64,000 nt of DNA. Origin: Dechloromonas hortensis (GTDB lineage Bacteria; Pseudomonadota; Gammaproteobacteria; Burkholderiales; Rhodocyclaceae). The notes beneath the pieces are model-generated. The model was not told where the DNA came from, searched no databases, and saw only the letters and a program-made list of their open reading frames with translations. The position numbers and the translations under genes were made by a program. The stretch's first letter is position 1, and each line of letters starts with the position of its first letter. The stretch spans positions 1 through 64,000 of the forward strand of contig NZ_SSSQ01000002.1 in the NCBI RefSeq assembly GCF_009469765.1, in the 5' to 3' direction. This document shows positions 45,118 to 53,953 of this stretch, piece after piece.

Positions 45118-45558
45118 ATGCGCGCCCCGAACATCCTTGGCCGTGGCCTGCTCCTGCTCGCCCTGGCCTGCGCGATCAGCGGCCCGGCCCGGGCCGACGC
45201 CGCGAAAAAGAACTACCGCCTGCACTGCATGGGCTGCCACCAGGCCGACGGCAGCGGTTCGCCGGACAACGGCATCCCCAGCATGCGCGACGAGGTCGGC
45301 CATTTCCTGGCCGTGCCCGGCGGCCGGGCCTACCTGTCGCAGGTGCCGGGCACGTTGAATACACCGCTCAGCGACGGTGAAACGGCGGAGTTGCTGAACT
45401 GGGTGTTGCTCAATATCGGGCGGCAGAGCACGCCGGCCGACTTCCGGCGGTACACGGCGGTGGATGTCAAAAACTACCGGGCCTCGATTCCCGAGGACAT
45501 TCCCGGGATGCGCGTCAAGTTGCTGGACCAGCTCGAACGGCTCAAGAAAACCGATTGA
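45118..45558 (+). CDS. Second small cytochrome c
   Basis: A 146-residue protein with signal peptide (GRGLLLLALACAISGPARA) and heme motif 'CMGCH' followed by 'QADGSGSPDNGIPSM'. It lies 9 bp after the first cytochrome gene and ends the aau operon. It probably relays electrons from amine oxidation to the respiratory chain. No azurin or amicyanin gene is present. Confidence 0.87.
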   Translation: MRAPNILGRGLLLLALACAISGPARADAAKKNYRLHCMGCHQADGSGSPDNGIPSMRDEVGHFLAVPGGRAYLSQVPGTLNTPLSDGETAELLNWVLLNIGRQSTPADFRRYTAVDVKNYRASIPEDIPGMRVKLLDQLERLKKTD

Positions 45559-45569
45559 GCCGAGCCGCC

Positions 45570-45606
45570 GGCGGCAAACCCGGGGGCGGGTTGCCGCCAT
45601 TTTTAT
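45570..45606 (+). terminator. Rho-independent terminator after the aau operon
   Basis: GGCGGCAAACCC pairs with GGGTTGCCGCC (one bulged A) around a G-rich loop, followed by ATTTTTAT. It closes the aauBEDA-cytochrome unit. Confidence 0.88.
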
Positions 45607-45743
45607 AGGCGAATCACAAACATATTCGTGAATTCACCGGCGATTGCCAGTTCTGGCCGATGGCCCGGCCTGTGGCAGAGCCGGTCAGCGTGGATGCCAG
45701 TAATTAGCGTTGCGTTTCCTGACACAAAGCTGACGCTATTTCT

Positions 45744-45757
45744 GTGATCCGGATCAA
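45744..45757. promoter_or_regulatory. FNR/Anr-like box upstream of the DUF1329 gene
   Basis: GTGATCCGGATCAA matches the FNR consensus TTGATNNNNATCAA at nine of ten fixed positions and lies about 115 bp before the DUF1329 start. It would suggest oxygen control of the envelope cluster. The remaining part of this 314-bp gap shows nothing else clear. Confidence 0.4.
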
Positions 45758-45872
45758 GAAACTTGCCGATTTTTGATAACGGGCACAGGCCGCCGATTTC
45801 TACACTCAAGTCACCAATAGGCAGTTCGGGTTCGGCGAGAGGTCGTTCCCTTCACCCAACAAGGAGGTTCAA

Positions 45873-47255
45873 ATGATTCAGATGCGTAAAGTGGGCGTGG
45901 TCCTGGCTGCCGCCTTCGCATTCAGCGGCGGGGCGTATGCCGCAACCGATGCCGAAGCGGCCAAGCTGGGCAAGGAGCTGACCCCGGTCGGCGCCGAAAA
46001 GGGAGCCAACAAGGATGGCTCGATTCCGGCCTGGCAGGGGACCGAGGCACCGAACGCCGGCTGGAGTTACGGCAAGAGCCGTGCCGAGTTCTGGAAACAC
46101 CATGACGACAAGGCGCTCTACTCGATCGATGCCGGCAATGTCGACAAGTACGCCGACAAGCTGTCGCCGGGCCAGATCCAGCTGCTCAAACAGAGCAAGG
46201 GCTACAAGATGGATGTCTATCCGTCGCGCCGGACCTGCGGCAACCCCGATTTCGTCGTCGACAACACCAAGAAGAATGCCACCAGCGCCAAGCTCGGCCC
46301 CGATGGCTGGAGCCTGAAAGAGGCGACCGTGCCCGGCGTGCCTTTCCCGATACCGAAGAGTGGCACCGAGGTGATGTGGAACGCGAAGATGAAGTACGCC
46401 GGGGTCGGCTTCGAGTTCCCGACGCTGTACACCGCGCTGTCGCCGCGCCAGGGGGCGAGCGAATGGATCGATGCGACCTCGACCCAGACCTATTTCTTCC
46501 CGTGGGGCAAGAAGGGTTCGACCCAGCTCTCGTCGCTGCCGCCGGTCGAGTATTTCACCTTCTTCTCCTACAAGTCGCCGACGGCGCTGGCCGGTCAGTC
46601 GCTGGCGATTACCAACTTCCTCGACAAGACCAACGAGGTCTTCTACTACTTCCCGGGCCAGCGCCGCGTTCGCCGCATGCCGACCTACGCCTACGATGCG
46701 CCGCAGATCGGCTTCGAGAACCAGTACACGATGGACGAGCCGCGCATGTTCAACGGCACCATCGAGCGTTTCGACTGGAAGCTGGTCGGCAAGAAGGAAC
46801 TGATCGTCGGCTACAACGCCTTCGGCATGTACGACCCCAAGGCCAATTTTCATGATGTCGCCAAGAGCGAAGGCCTGAGCAGCGCCAACCGCCGCTATGA
46901 AACGCACCGCGTCTGGGTCGTCGAAGCGACCGTCAAGCCGGGCGTCCGCCACGTCGCACCGAAGCGCACCTTCTATATCGATGAAGACAGCTGGGCCATT
47001 GTCGTCGCCGAGGATTACGACGCCCAGGGCAAGCTGTGGAAGGTTCGCGAAGGCTTCGTCATCCCGGTCTACGAGACGGGTAGCTGCGACAACCCGGCCT
47101 TCGTCCAGCACAACCTGATCGACAACCGCTACCTGGTCGACCAGAGCTCGCTCGGCGGCGGCAAGGACATGCGCTGGTTCGTCGAAGCCAGCGACCCGAA
47201 GCTCAAGGAAGGTTTCTACACCTCCGAAAACCTGCGCGCGATCAGCGAGCGTTGA
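45873..47255 (+). CDS. DUF1329 (LolA/LolB-like fold) periplasmic protein
   Basis: The 460-residue protein has a signal peptide (RKVGVVLAAAFAFSGGAYAA) and the DUF1329 pattern 'AKLGKELTPVGAEKGANKDG', 'SIPAWQGT', 'VRRMPTYAYDAPQIG' and 'GKKELIVGYNAFGMYD'. Such proteins often sit next to DUF1302 and RND genes in hydrophobic-compound clusters and may carry lipophilic molecules in the periplasm. AAGGAGG lies 6 bp before the ATG. Confidence 0.85.
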   Translation: MIQMRKVGVVLAAAFAFSGGAYAATDAEAAKLGKELTPVGAEKGANKDGSIPAWQGTEAPNAGWSYGKSRAEFWKHHDDKALYSIDAGNVDKYADKLSPGQIQLLKQSKGYKMDVYPSRRTCGNPDFVVDNTKKNATSAKLGPDGWSLKEATVPGVPFPIPKSGTEVMWNAKMKYAGVGFEFPTLYTALSPRQGASEWIDATSTQTYFFPWGKKGSTQLSSLPPVEYFTFFSYKSPTALAGQSLAITNFLDKTNEVFYYFPGQRRVRRMPTYAYDAPQIGFENQYTMDEPRMFNGTIERFDWKLVGKKELIVGYNAFGMYDPKANFHDVAKSEGLSSANRRYETHRVWVVEATVKPGVRHVAPKRTFYIDEDSWAIVVAEDYDAQGKLWKVREGFVIPVYETGSCDNPAFVQHNLIDNRYLVDQSSLGGGKDMRWFVEASDPKLKEGFYTSENLRAISER

Positions 47256-47290
47256 TCCGGCAGCCATAGAAAAACACGGAGGGTAAATCC

Positions 47291-48919
47291 ATGACCAAGG
47301 TATTCAAGAAAACCATTCTGGCAGCACTGATCGGCTACGCGGGGAGCGCGGCCGCCTTCACCTTCGAGACGGAGAGCATTTCGGGCAGTTTCGATTCGAC
47401 AGTCAGCTTCGGGGTCGGCGTTCGCGGCCAGGACCCGTCCTGCAACCTCGTCGTCGCCGGGGCGAGCGGCAGCGGCGCGCCGACCGGCTGCACGACAACG
47501 GCCGGGGTCGGCGACCAGGGCAACATCAACTACAAGAAGGGCGACGCCTTCACGACCTATCTGAAAGGCACCCATGAGCTGCTGCTCAAGATGCCTGACG
47601 ACTGGAAGTTCATGGGCCGTTTCAGCTGGCTGCGCGACTTCTCGGCGACGCGGACGACCGATTTCGTCAGCGCGGCGACTGGGCCGAACGGCTATTCGGT
47701 CTCGCAGTCGGACGCTGCCCGCGACGACCTGGAATTCAAGACCCGCCTGCTTGACCTCTGGGTCAGCAAGGAGTTTTCGCTCGGCGAACAGCGGGCCCGG
47801 GTCCGCGCCGGTAACCAGGTGATCAGCTGGGGTGAAAGCATGTTCCTGCCTGGCGGCATCAACCAGACCAATGCGCTGGACATCATGCGGCTGTCGCAAC
47901 CGGGCACGCAGTTGAAGGAAGTCTTCCTGCCGGCACCGATCGTCAGCTTCGCGACCGGCCTCGGCAACGGCTTCAATTTCGAAGCCTATGTCCAGGGCGC
48001 CTGGAACGACAGCTACTTCCCGCCGACCGGCAGCTACTGGTCGCAGCTCAACGGTCTTGGCAAGGGCGATACCGCCTACGGCATCCCGAAGCGCAAGGCC
48101 AAGGATTCCGGCCAGTATGGCGCAGCGCTGCGCTGGCAGCCGTCCGGCACCCAGCTCAATCTCGGTGTCTACAGCATGGCCTACCACGACAAGGTGCCGC
48201 AACTGAGCTTCGAGAAGGGGGCGGAATGGGTGTTTGCCGAGGACCGCAAGTTGTTCGGCGTTTCGGCCAACATGCCGCTCGGCGACTGGGCGGTCGGTAC
48301 CGAACTGTCCTACCGACCGAAGGATGCCGTCTCGCTCAACCCGAATGCCGACGGTTGTGCGGCGAACGGTGGGCGCTGCTGGGTGGACGAGAAGAAGTTC
48401 CAGTGGCACCTGACCGGCCTGCTCAGCATGACGCCGGGTGACTACGGCGGCATTCTGAAGCTGCTCGGCAACGCCTCGACCGCCACGCTGATGATCGAAG
48501 GCGTTGCCACCTACTATCCGAAACTGAAGAAGTTCTACAACGGCGAGCCGATCGCGGCCGGGGTCTGGGGCTGGGGCCAGGAATTCGACCTCGGCGGCAC
48601 GGCCGAGGCGGTTGGCGATAAGTTGTCGGCCGGTTACAACCTCGACTTCAGCTGGGTGTACGACGGCAGCCTGATTCCCGGCTGGCAGGTCATTCCGGAA
48701 ATCTACTTCTTCCACGCGGTCAGCGGGCGGACGCCGAATTCCTCGGCCCTGTTCATGGAAGGGGCGAAATCGGCCAACTTCATGGTCAATTTCGTGCAAA
48801 ACCCGGCCAACTGGCAGCTCGGCGTCAATTACGCCAAGTTCTGGGGCGGATCACGCGTCTTCGACCAGCCTTACGCCGACCGCGATTTCTTCGGAGCCTA
48901 CGTTTCCCGCAACTTCTGA
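47291..48919 (+). CDS. DUF1302 outer-membrane beta-barrel-like protein
   Basis: The 542-residue protein starts with a signal peptide (MTKVFKKTILAALIGYAGSA) and 'FTFETESISGSFDSTVSFGV', is rich in alternating aromatic/polar residues and ends in 'FFGAYVSRNF' with C-terminal Phe, typical of outer-membrane barrels. DUF1302 proteins accompany DUF1329. A role in transport of hydrophobic substrates across the outer membrane is plausible but unproven. Confidence 0.85.
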   Translation: MTKVFKKTILAALIGYAGSAAAFTFETESISGSFDSTVSFGVGVRGQDPSCNLVVAGASGSGAPTGCTTTAGVGDQGNINYKKGDAFTTYLKGTHELLLKMPDDWKFMGRFSWLRDFSATRTTDFVSAATGPNGYSVSQSDAARDDLEFKTRLLDLWVSKEFSLGEQRARVRAGNQVISWGESMFLPGGINQTNALDIMRLSQPGTQLKEVFLPAPIVSFATGLGNGFNFEAYVQGAWNDSYFPPTGSYWSQLNGLGKGDTAYGIPKRKAKDSGQYGAALRWQPSGTQLNLGVYSMAYHDKVPQLSFEKGAEWVFAEDRKLFGVSANMPLGDWAVGTELSYRPKDAVSLNPNADGCAANGGRCWVDEKKFQWHLTGLLSMTPGDYGGILKLLGNASTATLMIEGVATYYPKLKKFYNGEPIAAGVWGWGQEFDLGGTAEAVGDKLSAGYNLDFSWVYDGSLIPGWQVIPEIYFFHAVSGRTPNSSALFMEGAKSANFMVNFVQNPANWQLGVNYAKFWGGSRVFDQPYADRDFFGAYVSRNF

Positions 48920-48927
48920 TGCTGTGA

Positions 48928-48955
48928 GGGGAGGGCGGTCGTCGACCGCCTTCCC
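48928..48955. repeat. Inverted repeat between DUF1302 and RND genes
   Basis: GGGAGGGCGGTC and GACCGCCTTCCC pair over 12 positions (one mismatch) with a GTC loop. There is no T-run, so it may attenuate or stabilise the mRNA ends rather than terminate. It contains the GCGGTCGACCGC-type core. Confidence 0.55.
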
Positions 48956-49001
48956 GAAACATTAAATAACAACAGGCATTACCCCCACGGAACAGCTGAC
49001 C

Positions 49002-51395
49002 ATGCTCAACTTATTCAGCGTCAATGATGTAGACCAGTACCTGACCCGGGCCCTCAAGGGGCTGGAGGATTTCTGCTTTCGCTTCCGCACGCCTTTCCTG
49101 ATCTGGCTTGCCGTGTTCACCGCCGGCATGGGCTACTTCGCATTGCAGTTGCGGATGGAGGCCGGCTTCGAAAAGCAGATGCCGACCGGCCACGAGTACA
49201 TCGAGACCTTCCAGAAATACCGCAACGACGTGCTCGGCGCCAATCGACTGAATGTCGTCGTCAAGGCGAAGAACGGCACGGTGTGGACGCAGGCCGGCCT
49301 GAAGCGCCTGTACGACGTGACCCAGGCCGTCATCTACCTGCCCGGCGTCGACCGCCTGGGCGTGCAATCGCTATGGACGCCGAACAGCTTCGTCAATGAG
49401 ATCACCGAGGAGGGCTTTCGCGCCGATCCGTTGATCCCGGGGACGGTGATGCCTGAGCAGCTCAATCCGGAAATCATCGCCGGCATCCAGCGTTCGGCCA
49501 GCCAGGGCGGTTTTGTCGGGACGCTGGTCTCGCGCGACCAGACCAGTGCGATGATCGTCGCCGAACTGGCCGAGGTGGACAAGGACGGCAACAAGATCGA
49601 CTACGTCGCCTATGACAAGCTACTTGAAGAACTGCGTGGCAAGTACGAGGACGCCGATTTCGAGATCCAGATCATCGGCTTTGCCAAGCAGATCGGCGAC
49701 ATCGCCAACGGCGCCTCGGCGGTACTCGAATTCTGCGCCGTCGCGCTGTTGCTGACCGCCGCTGCGGTGTACTGGTACTGCCACTCGCTGCGCTTCACGC
49801 TGCTGCCGGTGCTCTGTTCCTTCACCTCGCTGGTCTGGCAGTTCGGTGCCTTGCGCCTGCTCGGTTTCGGCCTCGATCCGCTGGCCGTGCTGGTGCCTTT
49901 CCTGGTCTTCGCGATCGGTGTCTCGCACGGCGTACAGCAGATCAACTTCATCGTCCGCGAACTGTCGCACGGCAAGACCACCGAAGAGGCCGCCCGGGCC
50001 AGCTTTTCCGGCCTGTTGATCCCGGGCGTCCTGGCCCTGGTCACTGCCTTCGTGTCCTTCATCACGCTGATCCTGATTCCGATCCCGATGGTGCGCGAAC
50101 TGGCGATCACCGCCTCGCTCGGCGTCTTCTTCAAGATCACCACCAACCTGGCGATGCTGCCGATTGCAGCCTCCTATTTCACCTTTACCAAGGCCTATGC
50201 CGACAAGGCGATGTTGAAGCGCGAGAAGCGGGCGCGCTGGCTGCGCTCGCTGGCCCGCGTTGCCGAGCCGAAAAATGCGCTGGTCGTCATTGCGCTGACC
50301 ACCGCCATCTTCGGCGTCGCCGTCTGGCAGAGCAGCGACCGGGTGATCGGCACGCTGCAGCCGGGGGCGCCGGAATTGCGCCCCGAGGCCCGCTTCAACC
50401 GCGACGCGGTGGCTATTGCCGAAGCCTACGACACCGGCCTCGACTGGCTGACCGTGGTTTTCGAAGCGGCGCCGGATTCCTGCGAGAACGTCGCGCTCGG
50501 CATCTACCAGGACAAATTCGTCTGGGAGCTGCAGCACACCGAAGGCGTGCTTTCGGCCAGTTCCTACGCCGGCCAGTTGCGGACCTATAACGAGGGCTAC
50601 AACGAAGGCAACCCGAAAATGGGGGCGATTCCGATCGACCCCGGCAATTACGCGGCGCTAAGTACCGAGGTCGGCCGCATGCGGGGCTACATGAAGAAGG
50701 ATTGCAGCATGACGGCGGTGCACCTGTTCCTGACCGACCACAAGGCGACGACGATCAATCGCGTCATCGACCAGGTCAAGACCTTCCGTGCCGAAAACAA
50801 GCTGGACGGGGTCACCATCCGCCTCGCCTCCGGTAACGCCGGCGTGCTGGCGGCGGTCAATGACGAAGTCGAACACAGCGAATGGCCGATGATGCTCTAC
50901 GTCTATGCCGCCATCGTCATCCTGGTTGCGCTGGTGTACCGCGATTTCCGGGCGGTTTTGGCCTGCTGCCTGCCGTTGACCGTCGGCACCTTCATCGGCT
51001 ACTGGTTCATGAAGGAACTGCAGATCGGCCTGACCGTGGCGACCCTGCCGGTGATGGTGCTCGCCGTCGGGATCGGCGTCGATTACGCCTTCTACATCTA
51101 CAACCGCCTGCAGATGCACATGGCGCACGGCGAGAACATCGTCAAGGCGCTCGAACATTCGATCCTCGAAGTCGGCACGGCGACCATCTTCACCGCCATC
51201 ACGCTGGCCATCGGCGTCGCCACCTGGGCTTTCTCGGACCTCAAGTTCCAGGCCGACATGGGCAAGCTGCTCGCCTTCATGTTCATGGTCAACATGGTGA
51301 TGGCGATGACGGCGCTGCCGGCCTTCGCGGTCTGGCTGGAAAAGCTCTTCCCGCGCAAGAGGCCGGTTCGCGCCCCAGGCATTCTCAATCACTGA
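49002..51395 (+). CDS. MMPL/RND-family transporter
   Basis: The 797-residue protein has twelve predicted membrane helices in two halves, each after a large periplasmic loop: 'PFLIWLAVFTAGMGYFAL', a five-helix block around 'LAVLVPFLVFAIGVSHGVQQ', and 'LPVMVLAVGIGVDYAFYIYN' with the family's acidic GxxxD motif. No adaptor or TolC gene is adjacent. It likely moves a hydrophobic compound or lipid together with the DUF1329/DUF1302 proteins. Confidence 0.88.
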   Translation: MLNLFSVNDVDQYLTRALKGLEDFCFRFRTPFLIWLAVFTAGMGYFALQLRMEAGFEKQMPTGHEYIETFQKYRNDVLGANRLNVVVKAKNGTVWTQAGLKRLYDVTQAVIYLPGVDRLGVQSLWTPNSFVNEITEEGFRADPLIPGTVMPEQLNPEIIAGIQRSASQGGFVGTLVSRDQTSAMIVAELAEVDKDGNKIDYVAYDKLLEELRGKYEDADFEIQIIGFAKQIGDIANGASAVLEFCAVALLLTAAAVYWYCHSLRFTLLPVLCSFTSLVWQFGALRLLGFGLDPLAVLVPFLVFAIGVSHGVQQINFIVRELSHGKTTEEAARASFSGLLIPGVLALVTAFVSFITLILIPIPMVRELAITASLGVFFKITTNLAMLPIAASYFTFTKAYADKAMLKREKRARWLRSLARVAEPKNALVVIALTTAIFGVAVWQSSDRVIGTLQPGAPELRPEARFNRDAVAIAEAYDTGLDWLTVVFEAAPDSCENVALGIYQDKFVWELQHTEGVLSASSYAGQLRTYNEGYNEGNPKMGAIPIDPGNYAALSTEVGRMRGYMKKDCSMTAVHLFLTDHKATTINRVIDQVKTFRAENKLDGVTIRLASGNAGVLAAVNDEVEHSEWPMMLYVYAAIVILVALVYRDFRAVLACCLPLTVGTFIGYWFMKELQIGLTVATLPVMVLAVGIGVDYAFYIYNRLQMHMAHGENIVKALEHSILEVGTATIFTAITLAIGVATWAFSDLKFQADMGKLLAFMFMVNMVMAMTALPAFAVWLEKLFPRKRPVRAPGILNH

Positions 51396-51406
51396 TCGGA
51401 CGAAAC

Positions 51407-52396
51407 ATGTTTTCTGCCAACGCAAAATTCCGTCTCGGCCTGCTCAGTCTGGCCCTCTGTTCGACGCTGGTCTGGGCCCAAACGCCGGGCGCGCCGGTGA
51501 ACCTGCAGGCGCAGCCGGCCAAAATGAATGCCGCCGCGACCAGTGCGCCTATTCTCGGTGCGGCCATGGCTGGCCAGCGTATCGTCGCCGTCGGCAACTA
51601 CGGTACCGTGCTGCTCTCGGATGACGCGGGCAAGTCCTTCCGGCAGTCGGCCAAGGTACCGGTTTCGTCGACGCTGACTGCAGTCAGTTTCGCCGACGAC
51701 AAGCAGGGCTGGGCGGTCGGCCACTGGGGCGCCATCCTGCATACCGCCGATGGCGGCGAGAGCTGGGAGATTCAGCGCCTCGATAGCCAGGAAGACCGGC
51801 CGCTGTTCTCGGTGCATTTCTTCAATGCCCGCGAAGGGGTGGCCGTCGGCTTGTGGTCGCTGGTGTTGCTGACCAGCGACGGTGGCAAGACCTGGATACC
51901 AAGCGAGCTGCCGGCGCCGCCGGAAGGTGGCAAGGGCGACCGCAACCTGTTCAAGGCCTTCGTCTCGGCCAAGGGCAGCCTGTTCGTCGCCGCCGAGCGC
52001 GGCGCCGTGTTGCGCAGCGACGACCATGGCCGCAGCTGGCGCTACCTGATGACCGACTACAAGGGTTCCTTCTGGTCGGGTGTCGGCCTGGCCGACGGTA
52101 CGCTGCTGGTCGGCGGCCTGCGCGGCACGATCTACCGCAGCGGCGATGACGGGCATACCTGGCAGGCCGTGAATAGCGGCGTCAAGAGTTCGCTGACCGA
52201 TCTGCTGGCGGTCGGCGACAAGGTGGTCGGCGTCGGGCTCGACGGTGTCCAGGTGGATAGCGCCGACCGCGGCGCCAGCTTCACCTGGACCCAGCGCGAC
52301 GACCGCCTGTCGCTGACCGCGGTCGCTGCGGTCGGCAATGGCAAGTTGCAGCGTTTTTCCAAGCGCGGTGTCGTCACCGACGGCAACGCCAAATAA
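51407..52396 (+). CDS. YCF48/BNR-like beta-propeller periplasmic protein
   Basis: The 329-residue protein has a signal peptide (GLLSLALCSTLVWAQ) and repeated sialidase/YCF48-type strands: 'VLLSDDAGKSFRQ', 'ILHTADGGESWEI', 'LLTSDGGKTWIPS', 'VLRSDDHGRSWRY', 'IYRSGDDGHTWQA'. These SxDxGxxW repeats build a propeller. Such genes commonly neighbour DUF1302/DUF1329/MMPL genes; the protein may help assemble that system. ATG at 51407. Confidence 0.85.
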   Translation: MFSANAKFRLGLLSLALCSTLVWAQTPGAPVNLQAQPAKMNAAATSAPILGAAMAGQRIVAVGNYGTVLLSDDAGKSFRQSAKVPVSSTLTAVSFADDKQGWAVGHWGAILHTADGGESWEIQRLDSQEDRPLFSVHFFNAREGVAVGLWSLVLLTSDGGKTWIPSELPAPPEGGKGDRNLFKAFVSAKGSLFVAAERGAVLRSDDHGRSWRYLMTDYKGSFWSGVGLADGTLLVGGLRGTIYRSGDDGHTWQAVNSGVKSSLTDLLAVGDKVVGVGLDGVQVDSADRGASFTWTQRDDRLSLTAVAAVGNGKLQRFSKRGVVTDGNAK

Positions 52397-52416
52397 AAAT
52401 GGTTTGAGGAGACAAG

Positions 52417-53847
52417 ATGAAAACTATCGCCATGCTGATCGACGGCCAGCCGGTCACCACGCCAGCCACTTTCGAGGTCATCAACCCGGCGAACGGCGCA
52501 GCCTTCGCCCGGGCCGCCGCCGGTACCGCCGCGCACGTCGATGCTGCGGTCGACGCCGCACAAAGGGCATTTTCCGGCTGGAGCCGGACAAGCGACGCCG
52601 AGCGCCAGCGCCTGCTGCTCGCGCTGGCCGATGCGCTGGCCGCACACATGCCGGAACTGATGGCGCTGGTCACGCAGGAAACCGGCAAGCCGCTGAACGG
52701 CCTGAATGGCGTCGGCGCCGGCATGGAAGTCGGCGGTTCGATTGCCTGGACGCAGGTCACCGCCAACCTCGACCTGCCGGTCGAAGTGCTGCAGGACAAC
52801 GCCGAGGCCCGTGTCGAAGTGCATCGCAAGCCGCTCGGCGTGGTCGGTTCGATCACCCCGTGGAACTGGCCGTTGATGATCGCCATCTGGCACGTCATCC
52901 CGGCCTTGCGCGCCGGCAATACGGTGGTCATCAAGCCTTCCGAGCTGACCCCGGTGGCGACGGCGCGTTTCGTCGAGTTGGCCAACGCCATCCTGCCGCC
53001 CGGCGTCCTCAACCTGGTCACCGGCGCCGCCGGCTCCGAGGTCGGGCCGGCCATGGCCAGCCATCCAGGGATCGCCAAGATCGTTTTCACCGGCTCGACC
53101 GCCACCGGGCGCAAGATCATGGCGGCCGGGGCGGGCAATCTCAAGCGCCTGACCCTGGAACTGGGCGGCAACGATGCCGGCATCGTGCTGCCGGATGTCG
53201 ACGTCAAGGCCGTGGCGCCCAAGCTGTTCGGCGTCGCCTTCCACAACAACGGCCAGACCTGCGCCTGCCTGAAACGGCTTTACGTGCATGACAGCATTTA
53301 CGAGGAACTGTGTGCCGAATTGGCCGCCATCGCGCAGTCGACCGTGGTTGGCGACGGCATGCAGGCGGACAGCCAGCTCGGGCCGATCCAGAACGCCATG
53401 CAACTAGCCAAGGTCGAGGAACTCGCCGCCGACGCCCGCGCCCAGGGCGGGCGTTTCCTGTGTGGCGGCCAGCGCCGGGCCGGGCCGGGTTATTTCTACG
53501 AGCCGACTATCGTCGCCGATCTGAGCGACGGCACGCGCCTGGTCGATGAAGAACCTTTCGGGCCTATCCTGCCGGTCATCCGCTACAGCGACATCGATGA
53601 AGTGATCGCCCGCGCCAACCATAATCCGAATGGTCTGGGCGGCTCGGTCTGGTCGTCCGATCTGGCCGCTGCCGCCGCCCTGGCGCTGCGTCTGGAATGC
53701 GGCACGGCCTGGGTTAACGAACACGGTGCCGTGCAGCCGGATGCGCCGTTCGGCGGCGTCAAGCAGTCTGGCATCGGCGTCGAGTTCGGTCGCCACGGGT
53801 TGGCCGAATACACCTCGATCCAGACCTTGAAGATCATGAAATCCTGA
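52417..53847 (+). CDS. Aldehyde dehydrogenase (likely for arylacetaldehydes)
   Basis: The 476-residue NAD(P)-dependent enzyme has 'GSITPWNWPLMIAIWHVIPA', the cofactor site 'FTGSTATGRKIM', catalytic Glu in 'LELGGND' and catalytic Cys in 'NNGQTCACLKR'. In this setting it probably oxidises the (hydroxy)phenylacetaldehyde made by the amine dehydrogenase to the matching acid. GAGGAGACA precedes the ATG. It is the last gene before a strong terminator. Confidence 0.9.
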   Translation: MKTIAMLIDGQPVTTPATFEVINPANGAAFARAAAGTAAHVDAAVDAAQRAFSGWSRTSDAERQRLLLALADALAAHMPELMALVTQETGKPLNGLNGVGAGMEVGGSIAWTQVTANLDLPVEVLQDNAEARVEVHRKPLGVVGSITPWNWPLMIAIWHVIPALRAGNTVVIKPSELTPVATARFVELANAILPPGVLNLVTGAAGSEVGPAMASHPGIAKIVFTGSTATGRKIMAAGAGNLKRLTLELGGNDAGIVLPDVDVKAVAPKLFGVAFHNNGQTCACLKRLYVHDSIYEELCAELAAIAQSTVVGDGMQADSQLGPIQNAMQLAKVEELAADARAQGGRFLCGGQRRAGPGYFYEPTIVADLSDGTRLVDEEPFGPILPVIRYSDIDEVIARANHNPNGLGGSVWSSDLAAAAALALRLECGTAWVNEHGAVQPDAPFGGVKQSGIGVEFGRHGLAEYTSIQTLKIMKS

Positions 53848-53906
53848 GCCGGTCCGGCATTTCCTCGGCCATTTTTCCACCCATTTCTCCCTCCTCTGCG
53901 AGTTTT

Positions 53907-53935
53907 CCGGCTGCCTTGTGCAGCCGGCTTTTTTT
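53907..53935 (+). terminator. Strong rho-independent terminator after the aldehyde dehydrogenase gene
   Basis: CCGGCTGC and GCAGCCGG form a perfect 8-bp stem with a CTTGT loop, followed by CTTTTTTT. It ends the DUF1329-to-aldehyde dehydrogenase unit. Confidence 0.92.
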
Positions 53936-53953
53936 AGCGGCATCATCCTCGAT

